Notes: generated by a model from the letters alone, not told the origin. Counted from the stretch's first letter, positions 14,259 through 24,121 are shown. The stretch: DNA of 27,418 nucleotides from a virus (IMGVR_UViG_3300037502_000954:1-27418); one strand, 5' to 3'. Made by a program: numbers and translations.

Positions 14259-15611
14259 ATGCTTAGTAATTTTAATAAACCTGATGCTGGTAGCGTTGAT
14301 TTAAATAAAGCTCTTAATGATTTAATTAAACTTGGACAAAGAGACCCTAATATACTTTTAAAGTATAGTCAAAATCCACCTCCAGAGTATGGTTCTCAAG
14401 GTAAACTAATTGTTAGCTTAGCTGCAAGTGCCGTTGCTCGAGATAAAACAGCAAAAAAAACCATGGAGCCTGCTCCTACTAAAACTGTAGCAGAACAAAT
14501 TGATAATAAATTAGTAGAAGCTACACAACCTGGTATTGCTGGTTTAACTAATCAAACTGCACCTATGCAAGGGGGTATTAATACAACTCCTCAAGAACCT
14601 TCTTTACAAGCTATGAATAGTGGTGTAGCTAATTTGCCTATTGATGATGGCATGTACAATGAACAAAATTATGCGGGTGGTGGTATAGTGTCTTTTGCTG
14701 GAGGAGGTAGATCAGCATATAAATATAAATATCCTTATGAAAGTTATTATGATGATCCTGTAGGATCATTAATGGAAATACCTGATATTCCTACAGCAGA
14801 TGATCTACTAATGCAACAAACTGATTTTAGATCTAGATTTGTTGACCCTGATTTTTATGAAAAAGAAGGTAAGGCTATAAAAGATCAAACTGCAGAAGAT
14901 GTAGCAGAAACTAAAAAAATGGGACAAGCAGATATTTTATTTGCATTAGCTGAAGGTTATGGTACAACTCCTGGAAGTTTTCTTAGAGGGACTGTAGCGG
15001 CAGGAACTAAAGCGCGCCCAGCTGTTATGGAAATGAATAAAAATGTATTAGCAGCTAAACGGTTACAACGTGATGCTCTCACTAAACTTAGACAAGCTAG
15101 ATACGCAGAATCTATGGGTGATTACAAAACGGCTAATGATCTTAGAGAAGCTGCTAGAAAAGATAACTTTGAAGCTAAGAAAACAAATGCTACGCTTAAC
15201 ACTCAAATTGGAGTTGCTAGATCTAGAGCACTTAAGAATGCTGGTTTAGATGAAGCTAAACTAAGAGTACAAGTTGAAAAAATTGCTACAGAAAAAATGA
15301 AAGCTCAATATCCTGCTGGCGCTTTTGAATCATTAATGCGTGATCGTCCTGATGTATATAGTGCTGAGCTAAATAGATATAAACAAGAAACTGAAAATTA
15401 TATCCTTAGAAATTTATCAGCTAAAAATTTATCTGCAGACTATATGGATAAATTACAAGCTAAACAAAAAACAAAAGCAACATTAGAAGAAAGACCCTTA
15501 TTAAATAAATATCCTCCTAAAGGATCACGATCCACAAACACTCAAGCAGAACTTGATATTGATTGGGATTCTGTAGGTGCTCATGAACCGGAAGACGAAG
15601 AATCACAATAA
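14259..15611 (+). CDS. Internal virion protein candidate, 450 aa
   Basis: The protein contains Y138AGGGIVSFAGGG, a variant of the YAxGG motif of the 673-aa protein at 10712. An acidic Tyr-rich patch follows (SYYDDPVGSLMEIPDIP). From about residue 185 it is mostly helical and charged: DPDFYEKEGKAIKDQTAEDV, MNKNVLAAKRLQRDALTKLR, MGDYKTANDLREAARKDNFE, AELNRYKQETENYI. ADILFALAEGYGTTPGSFLR is a recognisable conserved block in such phage proteins in my experience. It ends in an acidic tail (HEPEDEESQ). No enzyme motif is seen. Its place just before the 1791-aa polyvalent protein suggests that they are packaged together. The function is inferred from context only. Confidence 0.6.
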   Translation: MLSNFNKPDAGSVDLNKALNDLIKLGQRDPNILLKYSQNPPPEYGSQGKLIVSLAASAVARDKTAKKTMEPAPTKTVAEQIDNKLVEATQPGIAGLTNQTAPMQGGINTTPQEPSLQAMNSGVANLPIDDGMYNEQNYAGGGIVSFAGGGRSAYKYKYPYESYYDDPVGSLMEIPDIPTADDLLMQQTDFRSRFVDPDFYEKEGKAIKDQTAEDVAETKKMGQADILFALAEGYGTTPGSFLRGTVAAGTKARPAVMEMNKNVLAAKRLQRDALTKLRQARYAESMGDYKTANDLREAARKDNFEAKKTNATLNTQIGVARSRALKNAGLDEAKLRVQVEKIATEKMKAQYPAGAFESLMRDRPDVYSAELNRYKQETENYILRNLSAKNLSADYMDKLQAKQKTKATLEERPLLNKYPPKGSRSTNTQAELDIDWDSVGAHEPEDEESQ

Positions 15612-15617
15612 TATAAA

Positions 15618-18600
15618 ATGGAAGATATAAACGCCCTTTATAAGGCACTCGAACAAGCTGATGCTGCAGGTGATATTGCTACTGCTCAAAGTCTAGCAGA
15701 TAAAATTAGATCATTATCTCCAGAAGATACAGCTGATGAAGCAACAGCTGATATTGATACTGATGTTAATTCTCTTTACAGTTTATTAGAAAAAGCTGAT
15801 GCTGCAGGTGATAAAGCAACTGCACAAAAACTAGCTGATCAAATTAGATCACTATCTCCTCAAGAACCTGTTGAAGAAACTACCCTTGATACAAAAACAC
15901 AACCTAAACCGGAAGATGTAGGATTTTTAGCTCGCGCTGGAGAATCTTTAAAACAAGGTGTTACTTCTTTTGGTGATATTAAACGAGGTTATGAATTAGG
16001 TTCTGCTAAGGATCGTGGTGATTTAGCAGCTGCGGCTCTTAAGATGCAAGAAATTAAAACTGAAGCAGGACAACCAGTTACACCTACATTAACAGCTGCT
16101 GATATTAATCGTATTGCTCAGGAAAAAGGCTTGATCCCTGCAGGCGCTCAAGTTCCTTCTTATATTGTAGAACAAGTTCTTAAATCAGGTCCTCAATTTG
16201 CAGTTCCGTTATTAACTTCTTTATTAGTAGGTACAGGAACAGCAATGGTTACAGGTCCAGCAGCACCAGTTGCGGCACCAGTTGCAGCTACATTAGCAGG
16301 TATTGGTGCTTATGGTTTACAACAATATGGTAATTTTATGTCAACTCAAGGGTTAGTTAAAAAAGCTCCTGAAGATTTAGACACTGATCAAGCAAGAATA
16401 TGGGCAGCAATTACTGCGCCTCTTGGATTTATTGTTGATAGATTTGTTGGTGGTATTGGTAGTAAGTTTGGTCAAAAAGCTATGCTTAATAAGATGACTC
16501 AAGAAATAGCTAAACGTAAAGCAGCAGGAGAAACGGTTACAGCTGCTGTAGCTAAAGAAATAGGTAAAGCAACTTTAAAAGGTAGCGTTAAAGGTATTAG
16601 TGAAATGCCTACCGAGATGTTTGAACAAGCAGCGGAAATAATTCAAGCGGGTGGAGATATAACAACTGAAGAATCTAAACAACAAATATTTGAAGCTGGT
16701 TGGGCAGGATTAGCTGTTGGTGCAGGTATTGGTGGACCTTCTAATGCTTATAGTAAATATAGAGAATTTAAAACCGAACAACAAAAACAACAGCAACAAA
16801 GTGAACAAAGTGAAGATACGTTACAAAAGCAACGTCCTACACGAGATACAATGATTAATGAGATATGGAAAGACCTTCAATCTAAAGCTGAACCTATTGA
16901 ACCTGAAGTTACTGAAACAACAGAACCCGAAGTTACAACAGAACCGACAACGATCCTAGATAAAGCTACGTTAACTTCGTGGGGATTAAACCCACGTTCT
17001 AACGCATTTAAGGCACTAGAAGGTGTTGATGGTTCTACAGATGAAGGTCTTGATTTAATTAATAAGACCTTAGAAGCTAACAAAGGTAAAATAAACGAAT
17101 CAGCAGTAGACGATTACTTAAAAGGAGTTGAAAGTGGAAGACTTGACCTTGGAACAGCTACAATTAGCGATGCGGTACCTGGAGGACAAAAATATGGAAC
17201 TCCCGGAGGAATTGAAGGACGTTACCAATTTACAACTGATCTCAGTGGAAGTCCTATTGGACTCGCTCAAACTGGAGAAAAAGCAGTCGACACTGCACTA
17301 AAAACAACAAAAACGCCAGAAGTTATAACGCCTGAATCACAAGAAGTTATTACTGAATCCGTTGTTGAAGAACCCGTTGTTGAAGAACCAATGCCTTTAC
17401 AAGAAGAAGCTAAACAAGTAGCTTCTGAACTAAAAGCGCTTGATCGTAGTAATCCTCTTATTGAAAATTTATTAGATGAAACTGCTGTTACGGAACAAGA
17501 TGTAATTACGGCAAAAGAAGAACTCGCTGCTTTAAAAGCAGCTAAAGAAACTAAAACTCCAACCACATTAGCAGAAGAACAACAAGTTGCTAAAGTAGAA
17601 CAAGATTTACAATCTAAAACAGAGGGCACTCCTGAAGGACAAGCAATTGTTAATTCTACTAAACCTGCTAATACTTTAGGTCAAGCACTTAGCATTATTA
17701 AGAGACAACATTTCGATAAACTTAATCCTGTTCAAAAAGTATTACATGGCATGTTTGAAACATTACCTAACGTACTTAAAGGTAAGTATAAAGTTATGGG
17801 TATGCCTAAAGGTGAATATGGTAAGTATCGTTCTATTCTTAATGATACGACTATTAGCCCTAAAGCAGGCGCTGATTCAATCTATCACGAAGGTACTCAT
17901 GCTGCTACAGTATGGGCGGTAAGACGTCATGTAACGATGGATAAGAATGGTAGACCTAAAGCTAAAGGTAACTCTGTTGTAGGTCAACAATTAGTAGATA
18001 TATTTGATGCAGCTGAAGTAGCTGCTATGCAAGAAGAAAGAACTTTTGGTGATGCTTTCAAGAATATGGAAGAGTTTGTATCTTATGCGTTTAATGATAA
18101 AGACTTTCAATTATTTTTAGCTAAACAAAGAAGTGTTGCTCCTACCCCTGCACCTGAATCATCCTTATGGATGGATTTAATGAGTGCATTCAATAGACTT
18201 TTAGGTCTAGACATTTCTAATTCCTTAATGAGTGATATTGTAAGTTTAACTCCTGAGTTAATGACTGGTGAAAGACCAGGTGCTGTAGAAGCCATGGGCT
18301 CTGAAGTAACGCTATATCATAAATCTGAAAAAGAAATGGATGAAAGACTTAGAAAAACAGGAACTGTTGGTCCTGTAGTAGAACCACCTAAACAACCATT
18401 TAGTCTTCCAAGAAAAATTAATGAGTTTAGAAAAGCTGCGTTCTCTTTTGATATGGCTATTAATAAAAAAATATTAAACGCTATCAAAGCCGCAGGTATA
18501 TCTATGGAAGATTATGCTAAGGCGTTCTATCAATTAACTGTATCTCAAGCAGTTAAAGCAGATGCTATGGCTGCTGCATTTTTACATTTTGGTAATATTA

Positions 18601-20993
18601 ATTACAATCCTGAAAAATATAAATTTGATATAACACAATCAGACATAAGCATGAAGAAAGTAAATGACATTCTTCGTGGTATTTCTAAAAAATATAAATA
18701 CAATATATTAAAAACATATCAATATGCAAGTGCTGCATTTATTGCCCTTAGATCAAAAGGTTTAGTTGAATATAATACAAAATTAAAAGCTGATGTATTA
18801 AAAAAACTTAATGAAGGTAAAAAACAAGAAGCGGAAAAATTATTAAGAGATAACTATAAATTAGTTCGTATGGACCGAGCTCAAATTAAAGAAGGTTTAG
18901 AAATATTTAATAATCTTCCTGAATTGAGAGAGGCTTATGATATTTGGAATGGTGTTCGTGAAAAGGTTTTAAAGTTTGCTGCTCAAGAAGGATTATATAC
19001 TCAACAAAAAATAGAAGATTTATTAGCTATTATGGATTATGTTCCTTTCTATACTATTGCCCAATTAGAAGCTAAACGTGGTCCTAGAGAATATTCTAAT
19101 GGCTTAGTAGATGCTACTAAAGATAAAGCCTTTCGTGGTTCAAATAAAGAAGTTAATAACGCAATTGATAACATGGAAAAATGGGTATCCTATATCATAA
19201 AAAAAGGTATAAATAACCATTACGCTAAAAATAAAATTGATTTATACAAACAATTTGTGCCTGATGACATTAGACCTTTCCCTGAAGGTAAACGTAGTGA
19301 AACTGGTAATACTGTAACTATATGGGAAAATGGTAAGACTAGCCGTTATGAATTTCAAGGTCCTGACGGCGCACATATGGTAGATGGTTTTACAGGATTA
19401 GAACCTGTAATGATTCCTTGGTTAAGATATTGGTCTATGCCTTCTAAATTCTTGCGTTTAAATATTGTATTGAATCCTATATTTTCTTTACGTCAAATTC
19501 CAATGGATATGTTTAATGCTATGACTGCTGCGGGTGTTAAACACCCTTATATGATTCCTTTACAAGTCATGAAAGAAATTGCGTTAACTCCGTTGTTCTT
19601 AAGTAATGCTAGACAAGAACTTAAAAAAACATTAACTGTAGGTCAACCTGATTATAGTAAAGAGTTTCAACATATAGATGTTGAAGCATCTAAAGAAGCT
19701 AAAAAAATAAATAAATTAGATAAATTATTAACAGCTATTGCGTCTCCGTTTACTTTTTTATCTATGGCGTCCGACAATGTAATTCGTCAAGCTGTATATG
19801 CGCAGCATATGCTTGAAACAGGTGATAAAGCTTTAGCTACAAATGCAGCTGAAGAGATTATTAACTTTAGAAGAACAGGGTCTTCACAAGGTATAGCCAT
19901 TACAAGACAGTTAGCTCCATTTATTAATGCTAACTTGCAGGGTTTACATATTAACTTAGCAACAATTGCAACAGAAAGTATTAATCCCTTAACTAGAATG
20001 CAAGCTTTTGCTAGATATTGGTTAGGTATTAGCACACTTGTAGGAGCTACATTATTGTACTTATCTTTAATGTCAGATGATGACGAATATGAAAAACTAG
20101 ATCCTACAGAAAGAGACGCGTTTTTTATATTACCTAATGGATATAAAATTCCAATGCGTTATGATTTACCAACATATTTAGGTAAAGTTATTCCTGAACA
20201 TATTTTTAATAGATTTGTTAATGAGACTGAAGATCCAACTAAATTTAGAAAAGCTCTAAAAGAAGGTGCTATGCGTGCATTAGCAACTCCATCAGTTATG
20301 CCTACAATTGCTGCAGGTCCTTTTGAAGCAAAATTAAATAAAGACTTTACTACTAATAGAGATATTGTAGGTCAAGGATTACAAGGCTTAGAACCTGAAT
20401 TACAATATAGTCCTAAAAATACTTCTGAACTAGCTAGAGTTTTAGCAGGCAACATGGTATCACCTATGCAAGTGGATCATTTCTTACAAAAATATTTAGC
20501 TACTACTATGGGTTTAATTGCATGGATTACTAACGACATGCTTGCCGAAAAGCAAGGTCGTCAACGTCCTGAAAAAACATTTAAAGAAAAATTACTTGAT
20601 ATACCTAACATGAGCGGATTTGTATCTAAACTTGAAGGTAGCAGAAACATAAACGATTTCTATGAACTTAATCAAGAAGTTCAAAGAGTAGTTAAATCAT
20701 TCCCTAAATATAAAGATGTAAATATTGAAGAAGCTCAAAAATATTTAGACAAAGACAATAATAGACAGCTAATTCAATTACAAAAAACTATGGATAGAAT
20801 TTCTAACTTCCTATCAAGATTACGTGCAGAAGAAAACAGAGTTTATAATTCTACTACAATGAATGCTGCAGATAAGAAAGCTGCTCTAGATCGTATTGTT
20901 AAAGACAGGCAAGAAGCTTTAGGATTTAAAGTGCAGATTGGTGAAGAGAAAGACCGCTTTATACAACAACTAAGAAAACAAGGTAAATTATAG
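15618..20993 (+). CDS. Giant polyvalent (ejected) virion protein with HEGTH zincin motif, 1791 aa
   Basis: Polyvalent phage proteins enter the host with the DNA and carry several effector domains; this one fits. Residues 4-35 and 50-81 are a duplicated helical unit (ADAAGDxATAQxLADxIRSL). A hydrophobic Gly/Ala stretch (about 193-240) could insert in membranes. EMPTEMFEQAAEIIQAGGDI matches the E-x-P-T-E-x-x-Q pattern of such proteins. A Glu/Thr/Pro-rich linker leads to YHEGTHAATVWA, a metalloprotease HExxH at residues 757-761, with a possible third ligand at Glu818/Glu819 (NMEEFVSYAFND). The rest (about 930-1790) is largely helical, with PSKFLRLNIVLNPIFSLRQI and NGYKIPMRYDLP, resembling a large polyvalent-protein-associated domain (LPD38-like). 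Proteolysis is inferred from the motif. The stop overlaps the opposing gene by six bases. Confidence 0.75.
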   Translation: MEDINALYKALEQADAAGDIATAQSLADKIRSLSPEDTADEATADIDTDVNSLYSLLEKADAAGDKATAQKLADQIRSLSPQEPVEETTLDTKTQPKPEDVGFLARAGESLKQGVTSFGDIKRGYELGSAKDRGDLAAAALKMQEIKTEAGQPVTPTLTAADINRIAQEKGLIPAGAQVPSYIVEQVLKSGPQFAVPLLTSLLVGTGTAMVTGPAAPVAAPVAATLAGIGAYGLQQYGNFMSTQGLVKKAPEDLDTDQARIWAAITAPLGFIVDRFVGGIGSKFGQKAMLNKMTQEIAKRKAAGETVTAAVAKEIGKATLKGSVKGISEMPTEMFEQAAEIIQAGGDITTEESKQQIFEAGWAGLAVGAGIGGPSNAYSKYREFKTEQQKQQQQSEQSEDTLQKQRPTRDTMINEIWKDLQSKAEPIEPEVTETTEPEVTTEPTTILDKATLTSWGLNPRSNAFKALEGVDGSTDEGLDLINKTLEANKGKINESAVDDYLKGVESGRLDLGTATISDAVPGGQKYGTPGGIEGRYQFTTDLSGSPIGLAQTGEKAVDTALKTTKTPEVITPESQEVITESVVEEPVVEEPMPLQEEAKQVASELKALDRSNPLIENLLDETAVTEQDVITAKEELAALKAAKETKTPTTLAEEQQVAKVEQDLQSKTEGTPEGQAIVNSTKPANTLGQALSIIKRQHFDKLNPVQKVLHGMFETLPNVLKGKYKVMGMPKGEYGKYRSILNDTTISPKAGADSIYHEGTHAATVWAVRRHVTMDKNGRPKAKGNSVVGQQLVDIFDAAEVAAMQEERTFGDAFKNMEEFVSYAFNDKDFQLFLAKQRSVAPTPAPESSLWMDLMSAFNRLLGLDISNSLMSDIVSLTPELMTGERPGAVEAMGSEVTLYHKSEKEMDERLRKTGTVGPVVEPPKQPFSLPRKINEFRKAAFSFDMAINKKILNAIKAAGISMEDYAKAFYQLTVSQAVKADAMAAAFLHFGNINYNPEKYKFDITQSDISMKKVNDILRGISKKYKYNILKTYQYASAAFIALRSKGLVEYNTKLKADVLKKLNEGKKQEAEKLLRDNYKLVRMDRAQIKEGLEIFNNLPELREAYDIWNGVREKVLKFAAQEGLYTQQKIEDLLAIMDYVPFYTIAQLEAKRGPREYSNGLVDATKDKAFRGSNKEVNNAIDNMEKWVSYIIKKGINNHYAKNKIDLYKQFVPDDIRPFPEGKRSETGNTVTIWENGKTSRYEFQGPDGAHMVDGFTGLEPVMIPWLRYWSMPSKFLRLNIVLNPIFSLRQIPMDMFNAMTAAGVKHPYMIPLQVMKEIALTPLFLSNARQELKKTLTVGQPDYSKEFQHIDVEASKEAKKINKLDKLLTAIASPFTFLSMASDNVIRQAVYAQHMLETGDKALATNAAEEIINFRRTGSSQGIAITRQLAPFINANLQGLHINLATIATESINPLTRMQAFARYWLGISTLVGATLLYLSLMSDDDEYEKLDPTERDAFFILPNGYKIPMRYDLPTYLGKVIPEHIFNRFVNETEDPTKFRKALKEGAMRALATPSVMPTIAAGPFEAKLNKDFTTNRDIVGQGLQGLEPELQYSPKNTSELARVLAGNMVSPMQVDHFLQKYLATTMGLIAWITNDMLAEKQGRQRPEKTFKEKLLDIPNMSGFVSKLEGSRNINDFYELNQEVQRVVKSFPKYKDVNIEEAQKYLDKDNNRQLIQLQKTMDRISNFLSRLRAEENRVYNSTTMNAADKKAALDRIVKDRQEALGFKVQIGEEKDRFIQQLRKQGKL
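15627..15860 (+). repeat. Two-copy 46-residue-period repeat at the N-terminus of the giant protein
   Basis: Units at 15627-15722 and 15765-15860 encode 32-residue helical segments sharing LY-x2-LE-x-ADAAGD-x-ATAQ-x-LAD-x-IRSLSP. The period is 138 bp. Synonymous differences show that it is not a very recent duplication. Confidence 0.85.
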
Positions 20994-21182
20994 TCGCCAG
21001 ACTCTAATACCTTTAACCCCGTCTTCTATAACAACTTTGTGAACGAACTGAAACTCTAGTCGTTCACTTTCTTTTTGGATAGCTTTAATAGCTGCCTCTG
21101 TATCAATAGCAGGTATAAAGATAGATGAGCCTGGCACAAAGGCAGGCCAATCTATTTGGTAATTTACGCCGTTAGTTAACAC
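20988..21182 (-). CDS. Small phage protein after the primase-helicase, 64 aa
   Basis: From a GTG at 21182-21180 the protein reads MLTNGVNYQIDWPAFVPGSS and later IPAIDTEAAIKAIQKESERL, ending VVIEDGVKGIRVWRL. The D/N-W-x-x-F-x-P-G-x-S-x-F-I-P opening and the ending IEDGVxGxRVWR are recurring in small uncharacterised phage proteins near replication genes. A longer reading from a GTG at 21260 would overlap the primase gene by 89 bases and adds residues that look like its frame shadow, so I prefer the shorter form, which overlaps it by 11 bases. The ribosome binding site is weak (GGA eleven bases upstream). Basic and acidic residues alternate and no enzyme motif is seen. The function is unknown. 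The stop lies across the end of the opposing 1791-aa gene. Confidence 0.6.
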   Translation of the reverse strand: MLTNGVNYQIDWPAFVPGSSIFIPAIDTEAAIKAIQKESERLEFQFVHKVVIEDGVKGIRVWRL

Positions 21183-24018
21183 TTCGTGGTATATCCAATG
21201 GTAAGTCGTTAGTCTTAATTCCTTCAAAGCTAGAATTATCAATCCATATGCATCGAACACCTGAGCCGCTGATGTCTAATCCTTTTTGTAGCACTTTGGA
21301 ATCTCCTGATTTATACTTCAAAACATTATTGTCTTTAAGCTTTTTAATAAAGTCCTCGTAATCTACGTTGCCAAGGTTCTTTAAATATGAGCGCATTATA
21401 CCGCAAGGAATATAAATTGTATTAGTATCAGGCTCAATTCTGACTCGTAACTCATTGATTGGTTTCAATAAAGGAGCTTCTTGTAATCCTGTTCGTGCAT
21501 CTATAACACTATTAATAACTAAAGTGTTCTTTAAGTTTTCATGTAAGAATGTAGTTAAAGTTTCCATAGCATCAAAATCACGAGCCTTGAGTTCTATTCT
21601 AGATTTATCTAACTCTAACTTAATAGCTTTTTTAACGGGTTCTAAGTCTATATTATGGATACCTAATTGTTTCGCTATTTGAGCGCCTAAGAATACGGCA
21701 GCTAATGTAGCAGAATATTTGCGGTCTTCACCAGCTATGTTCCATGCCTTATCAATTTTCTCTTGTGTTTCTTTTAAAGCTATTCTTACTGATTCAAGAT
21801 TAGATATAATCCATTGAGCATAGATTTCACCTGCATGTCCATAGTTATCAAATAATCTACCAAAGTAATCATCAGCTTCTTTTTTTGTTAAGCTATTGTC
21901 TTTATCAATACGTAATTGTAAGAAGCGAGCCATTTCACCTGAAGCTTTAGCATTTGATGAGAACATAACTGTTCTAAAGTCGGTATTAGAAGATACAACG
22001 CAAATCAAATTAAAGACGGTATCGTTTTGTCTTTCTTTATTTGTGCCGCCACTACCCATACGATTTCTACCACGACCTGTTGACATGAACTTTAAAAACT
22101 CATGTAGTTGATCAGGTGTTACTTTAGTAAATTCATCAACCGCTGCAGGTAAATTATTCATATAACCCATACGATTAATTACGGCATTACCTGTATCACC
22201 CCATACTTGAATAAGTTTAGCTGATAATTCAGGGTTACCATATACGCTAGTCATAGCTTGTAATACTGTAGATTTACCTTGTCCTGACTCAGGGTTGTAT
22301 AGATTAATTACGGCTGACTTTTCTCTTGTTTTAAAGAAAGGCATAAGTAAAGAACCAAATGCACAGAAAAAACCAAAAGCTCGTAACTCCATGCCAGGTC
22401 TTTCATAAACAGCTATAGCTTTCTTCCATTCTTCGTAAGTTCCTTTCTTTTGTAATGCAGGATTTACGTCACTTAAATCTTCAGATACAGGAACATACTT
22501 AATACCAAAAGCACTAATCTCACGATTACCTATAACAATTTTGTTATATACAGTATTCCAACCATACTGTTTATACATGGGTGTTGAAGCTTTCTGTTTT
22601 TGTTCAGCATCTACAACAGCTATAATGTAATCAATAACGTTGTCTAACTTTTTGCCATTCTTAACAATACCTTTAGCTACTAAAATCTTTCTAGCTTCAT
22701 CACGAGATAGTAATTGAGTTAGTGGCGCTATAAATTCTTGAACCCCTTCATGAGGAAGATGTAATTTAAACCATGCACAAAAACCAATAGCATGATCATT
22801 TAATATCTCAACAAGATAGAAGTCAAAGTCATACACCATGATAGCTTCTTCGTTCTCATCAGCTACAGTTTTATACACTCCACCATTCTTACCTCTGAAA
22901 TAAGGAAAAGGATAATCAGGAATTTGATAAGTAACTACTTCACCTAATTCTTCTGACTTAGCTTGAATAACATTATCTGCACCTTTAGAACGTAAAATAA
23001 CTCTGCCTAATTCTATAGGAGAAGTAATCTTTCCTTTATGTTTACACCCATCACAACCTTCAGGACGCAAGCCTTCAAACTGTCTACATGTATGTGGACC
23101 TGGTATAGCATTAGCTTTAGCTTCTGTTTTAGCGTAGTCATAATCAGGATGGTGTTTAGATATATTGTGTATAGCAGCTTCAGAATCTTCACAATAAGCA
23201 GCGATAGATAATCCTGATCTCCATAGTGGTTCTTCTACTGTAGCTTGTTTAGTCATGATATGAATGAGTTGCGCACAGCCATCATCTTTACGGCAGCGTT
23301 CAATAATCTTCATGAATTTAGATGAGTTATTTCCTAGTATAGCTTTTGTAGCTTCATCTAAAGGACGTTTAGCTTTAGGTTTATCTGATAGATGAATAGG
23401 AATAAGGCTTGCTAACTCATCAAAAGGAGTAGGTGTTCCTTCATTAAGAACAATTACATTTTCAGGTTTAGCTACATCTTTAAAATTCTTTGTGCCTGGA
23501 ACACGTAATATACGAGCCATGTCTGCAGTGCAAGCACCGTCAGCTTTAAGTCCGTGTTTAGCACACAAGAACTTTAATCCTTCAGCAACGGGTTGCCATA
23601 TAGCTTTATCTACAGGTTCAGTAAAAGGCCAATAACAATGAATACCCCTACCTGAATCTACAATAGTAGGTGCGGGAAGTTGTGTTGTATCTGTGAATGA
23701 ACGTAACGCTACAAGTGCTGCGTCTTTAGTTTCGTAGTCTTTCCATTTGCGTTTCTTTGTGTCAAAACCACAGTCTATATCAAGCCATAATATACGTTGT
23801 TCTTTAGCATTTGTTTTCTTGCGTTCTGTTGGTTCAACATATGTTGAACATGCAAAATAAACATCTTGCGTATCTACTAATAATTTATTTACTACTTCAA
23901 TTGCTTCGTCTATGGAATTTATAAACTTAGGAACTACTACATTCTGTTGGTCTTTGCCGAGGATACAATAATATCCTTGATCAGGCCATACTTGTTGTAA
24001 AAATTCTTTTGTTTGCAT
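21172..24018 (-). CDS. Primase-helicase (AEP-type primase plus DUF927-like ATPase), 948 aa
   Basis: Residues 76-130 hold the archaeo-eukaryotic primase signatures: LWLDIDCG (Asp80 and Asp82, metal ligands) and SGRGIHCYWPF (Ser122-His127). A third motif, MARILRVPGTKNFK, is at 168-181. Cys311, Cys322, Cys325 and His327 form a possible zinc site in the PriCT-like middle part. The C-terminal ATPase has Walker A NPESGQGKST (Lys582) and Walker B LPAAVDEF (Asp628, Glu629), followed by SSNTDFRTVMFSS and GEMARFLQLRID (Arg in the sensor or arginine-finger region), consistent with the DUF927/phage primase-helicase group. It would prime and unwind DNA at the phage fork. The ATG at 24018 has a weak GAGAG before it and follows a 103-bp gap, so it may have its own signals. 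Confidence 0.9.
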   Translation of the reverse strand: MQTKEFLQQVWPDQGYYCILGKDQQNVVVPKFINSIDEAIEVVNKLLVDTQDVYFACSTYVEPTERKKTNAKEQRILWLDIDCGFDTKKRKWKDYETKDAALVALRSFTDTTQLPAPTIVDSGRGIHCYWPFTEPVDKAIWQPVAEGLKFLCAKHGLKADGACTADMARILRVPGTKNFKDVAKPENVIVLNEGTPTPFDELASLIPIHLSDKPKAKRPLDEATKAILGNNSSKFMKIIERCRKDDGCAQLIHIMTKQATVEEPLWRSGLSIAAYCEDSEAAIHNISKHHPDYDYAKTEAKANAIPGPHTCRQFEGLRPEGCDGCKHKGKITSPIELGRVILRSKGADNVIQAKSEELGEVVTYQIPDYPFPYFRGKNGGVYKTVADENEEAIMVYDFDFYLVEILNDHAIGFCAWFKLHLPHEGVQEFIAPLTQLLSRDEARKILVAKGIVKNGKKLDNVIDYIIAVVDAEQKQKASTPMYKQYGWNTVYNKIVIGNREISAFGIKYVPVSEDLSDVNPALQKKGTYEEWKKAIAVYERPGMELRAFGFFCAFGSLLMPFFKTREKSAVINLYNPESGQGKSTVLQAMTSVYGNPELSAKLIQVWGDTGNAVINRMGYMNNLPAAVDEFTKVTPDQLHEFLKFMSTGRGRNRMGSGGTNKERQNDTVFNLICVVSSNTDFRTVMFSSNAKASGEMARFLQLRIDKDNSLTKKEADDYFGRLFDNYGHAGEIYAQWIISNLESVRIALKETQEKIDKAWNIAGEDRKYSATLAAVFLGAQIAKQLGIHNIDLEPVKKAIKLELDKSRIELKARDFDAMETLTTFLHENLKNTLVINSVIDARTGLQEAPLLKPINELRVRIEPDTNTIYIPCGIMRSYLKNLGNVDYEDFIKKLKDNNVLKYKSGDSKVLQKGLDISGSGVRCIWIDNSSFEGIKTNDLPLDIPRSVN

Positions 24019-24121
24019 TTGTCTCTCAAATGTTGTATTGCATAAATAGGTGGGCTACTTGCGGTTTATAAATTAACTACCATCTAGCAATATATAAATA
24101 AAGGTGCTTTCGCCCATTGTC
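24019..24121. other. Intergenic region before the primase-helicase
   Basis: These 103 bases are the longest non-coding stretch on the leftward strand within the window. They are AT-rich and hold a short GNRA-loop hairpin with a T/A-rich tail near the HTH-gene end and an 8-bp palindrome, TTTATAAA, at 24065-24072. I see no -35/-10 pair with acceptable spacing. An operator for the adjacent HTH protein is possible but not shown. Confidence 0.5.
24091..24115 (-). terminator. Weak intrinsic-terminator-like hairpin after the HTH gene
   Basis: On the leftward strand GGGC-GAAA-GCACC forms a short stem (four pairs with one bulged A) closed by a GAAA tetraloop, followed by TTTATTTATATA. It lies just past the HTH stop. 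The stem is short, so partial attenuation is more likely than full termination. Confidence 0.3.

Noticed and set aside
21182-21260. Longer start for the 64-aa protein (GTG at 21260)
   Set aside because: It would overlap the primase-helicase by 89 bases, and the extra residues have no supporting ribosome binding site.
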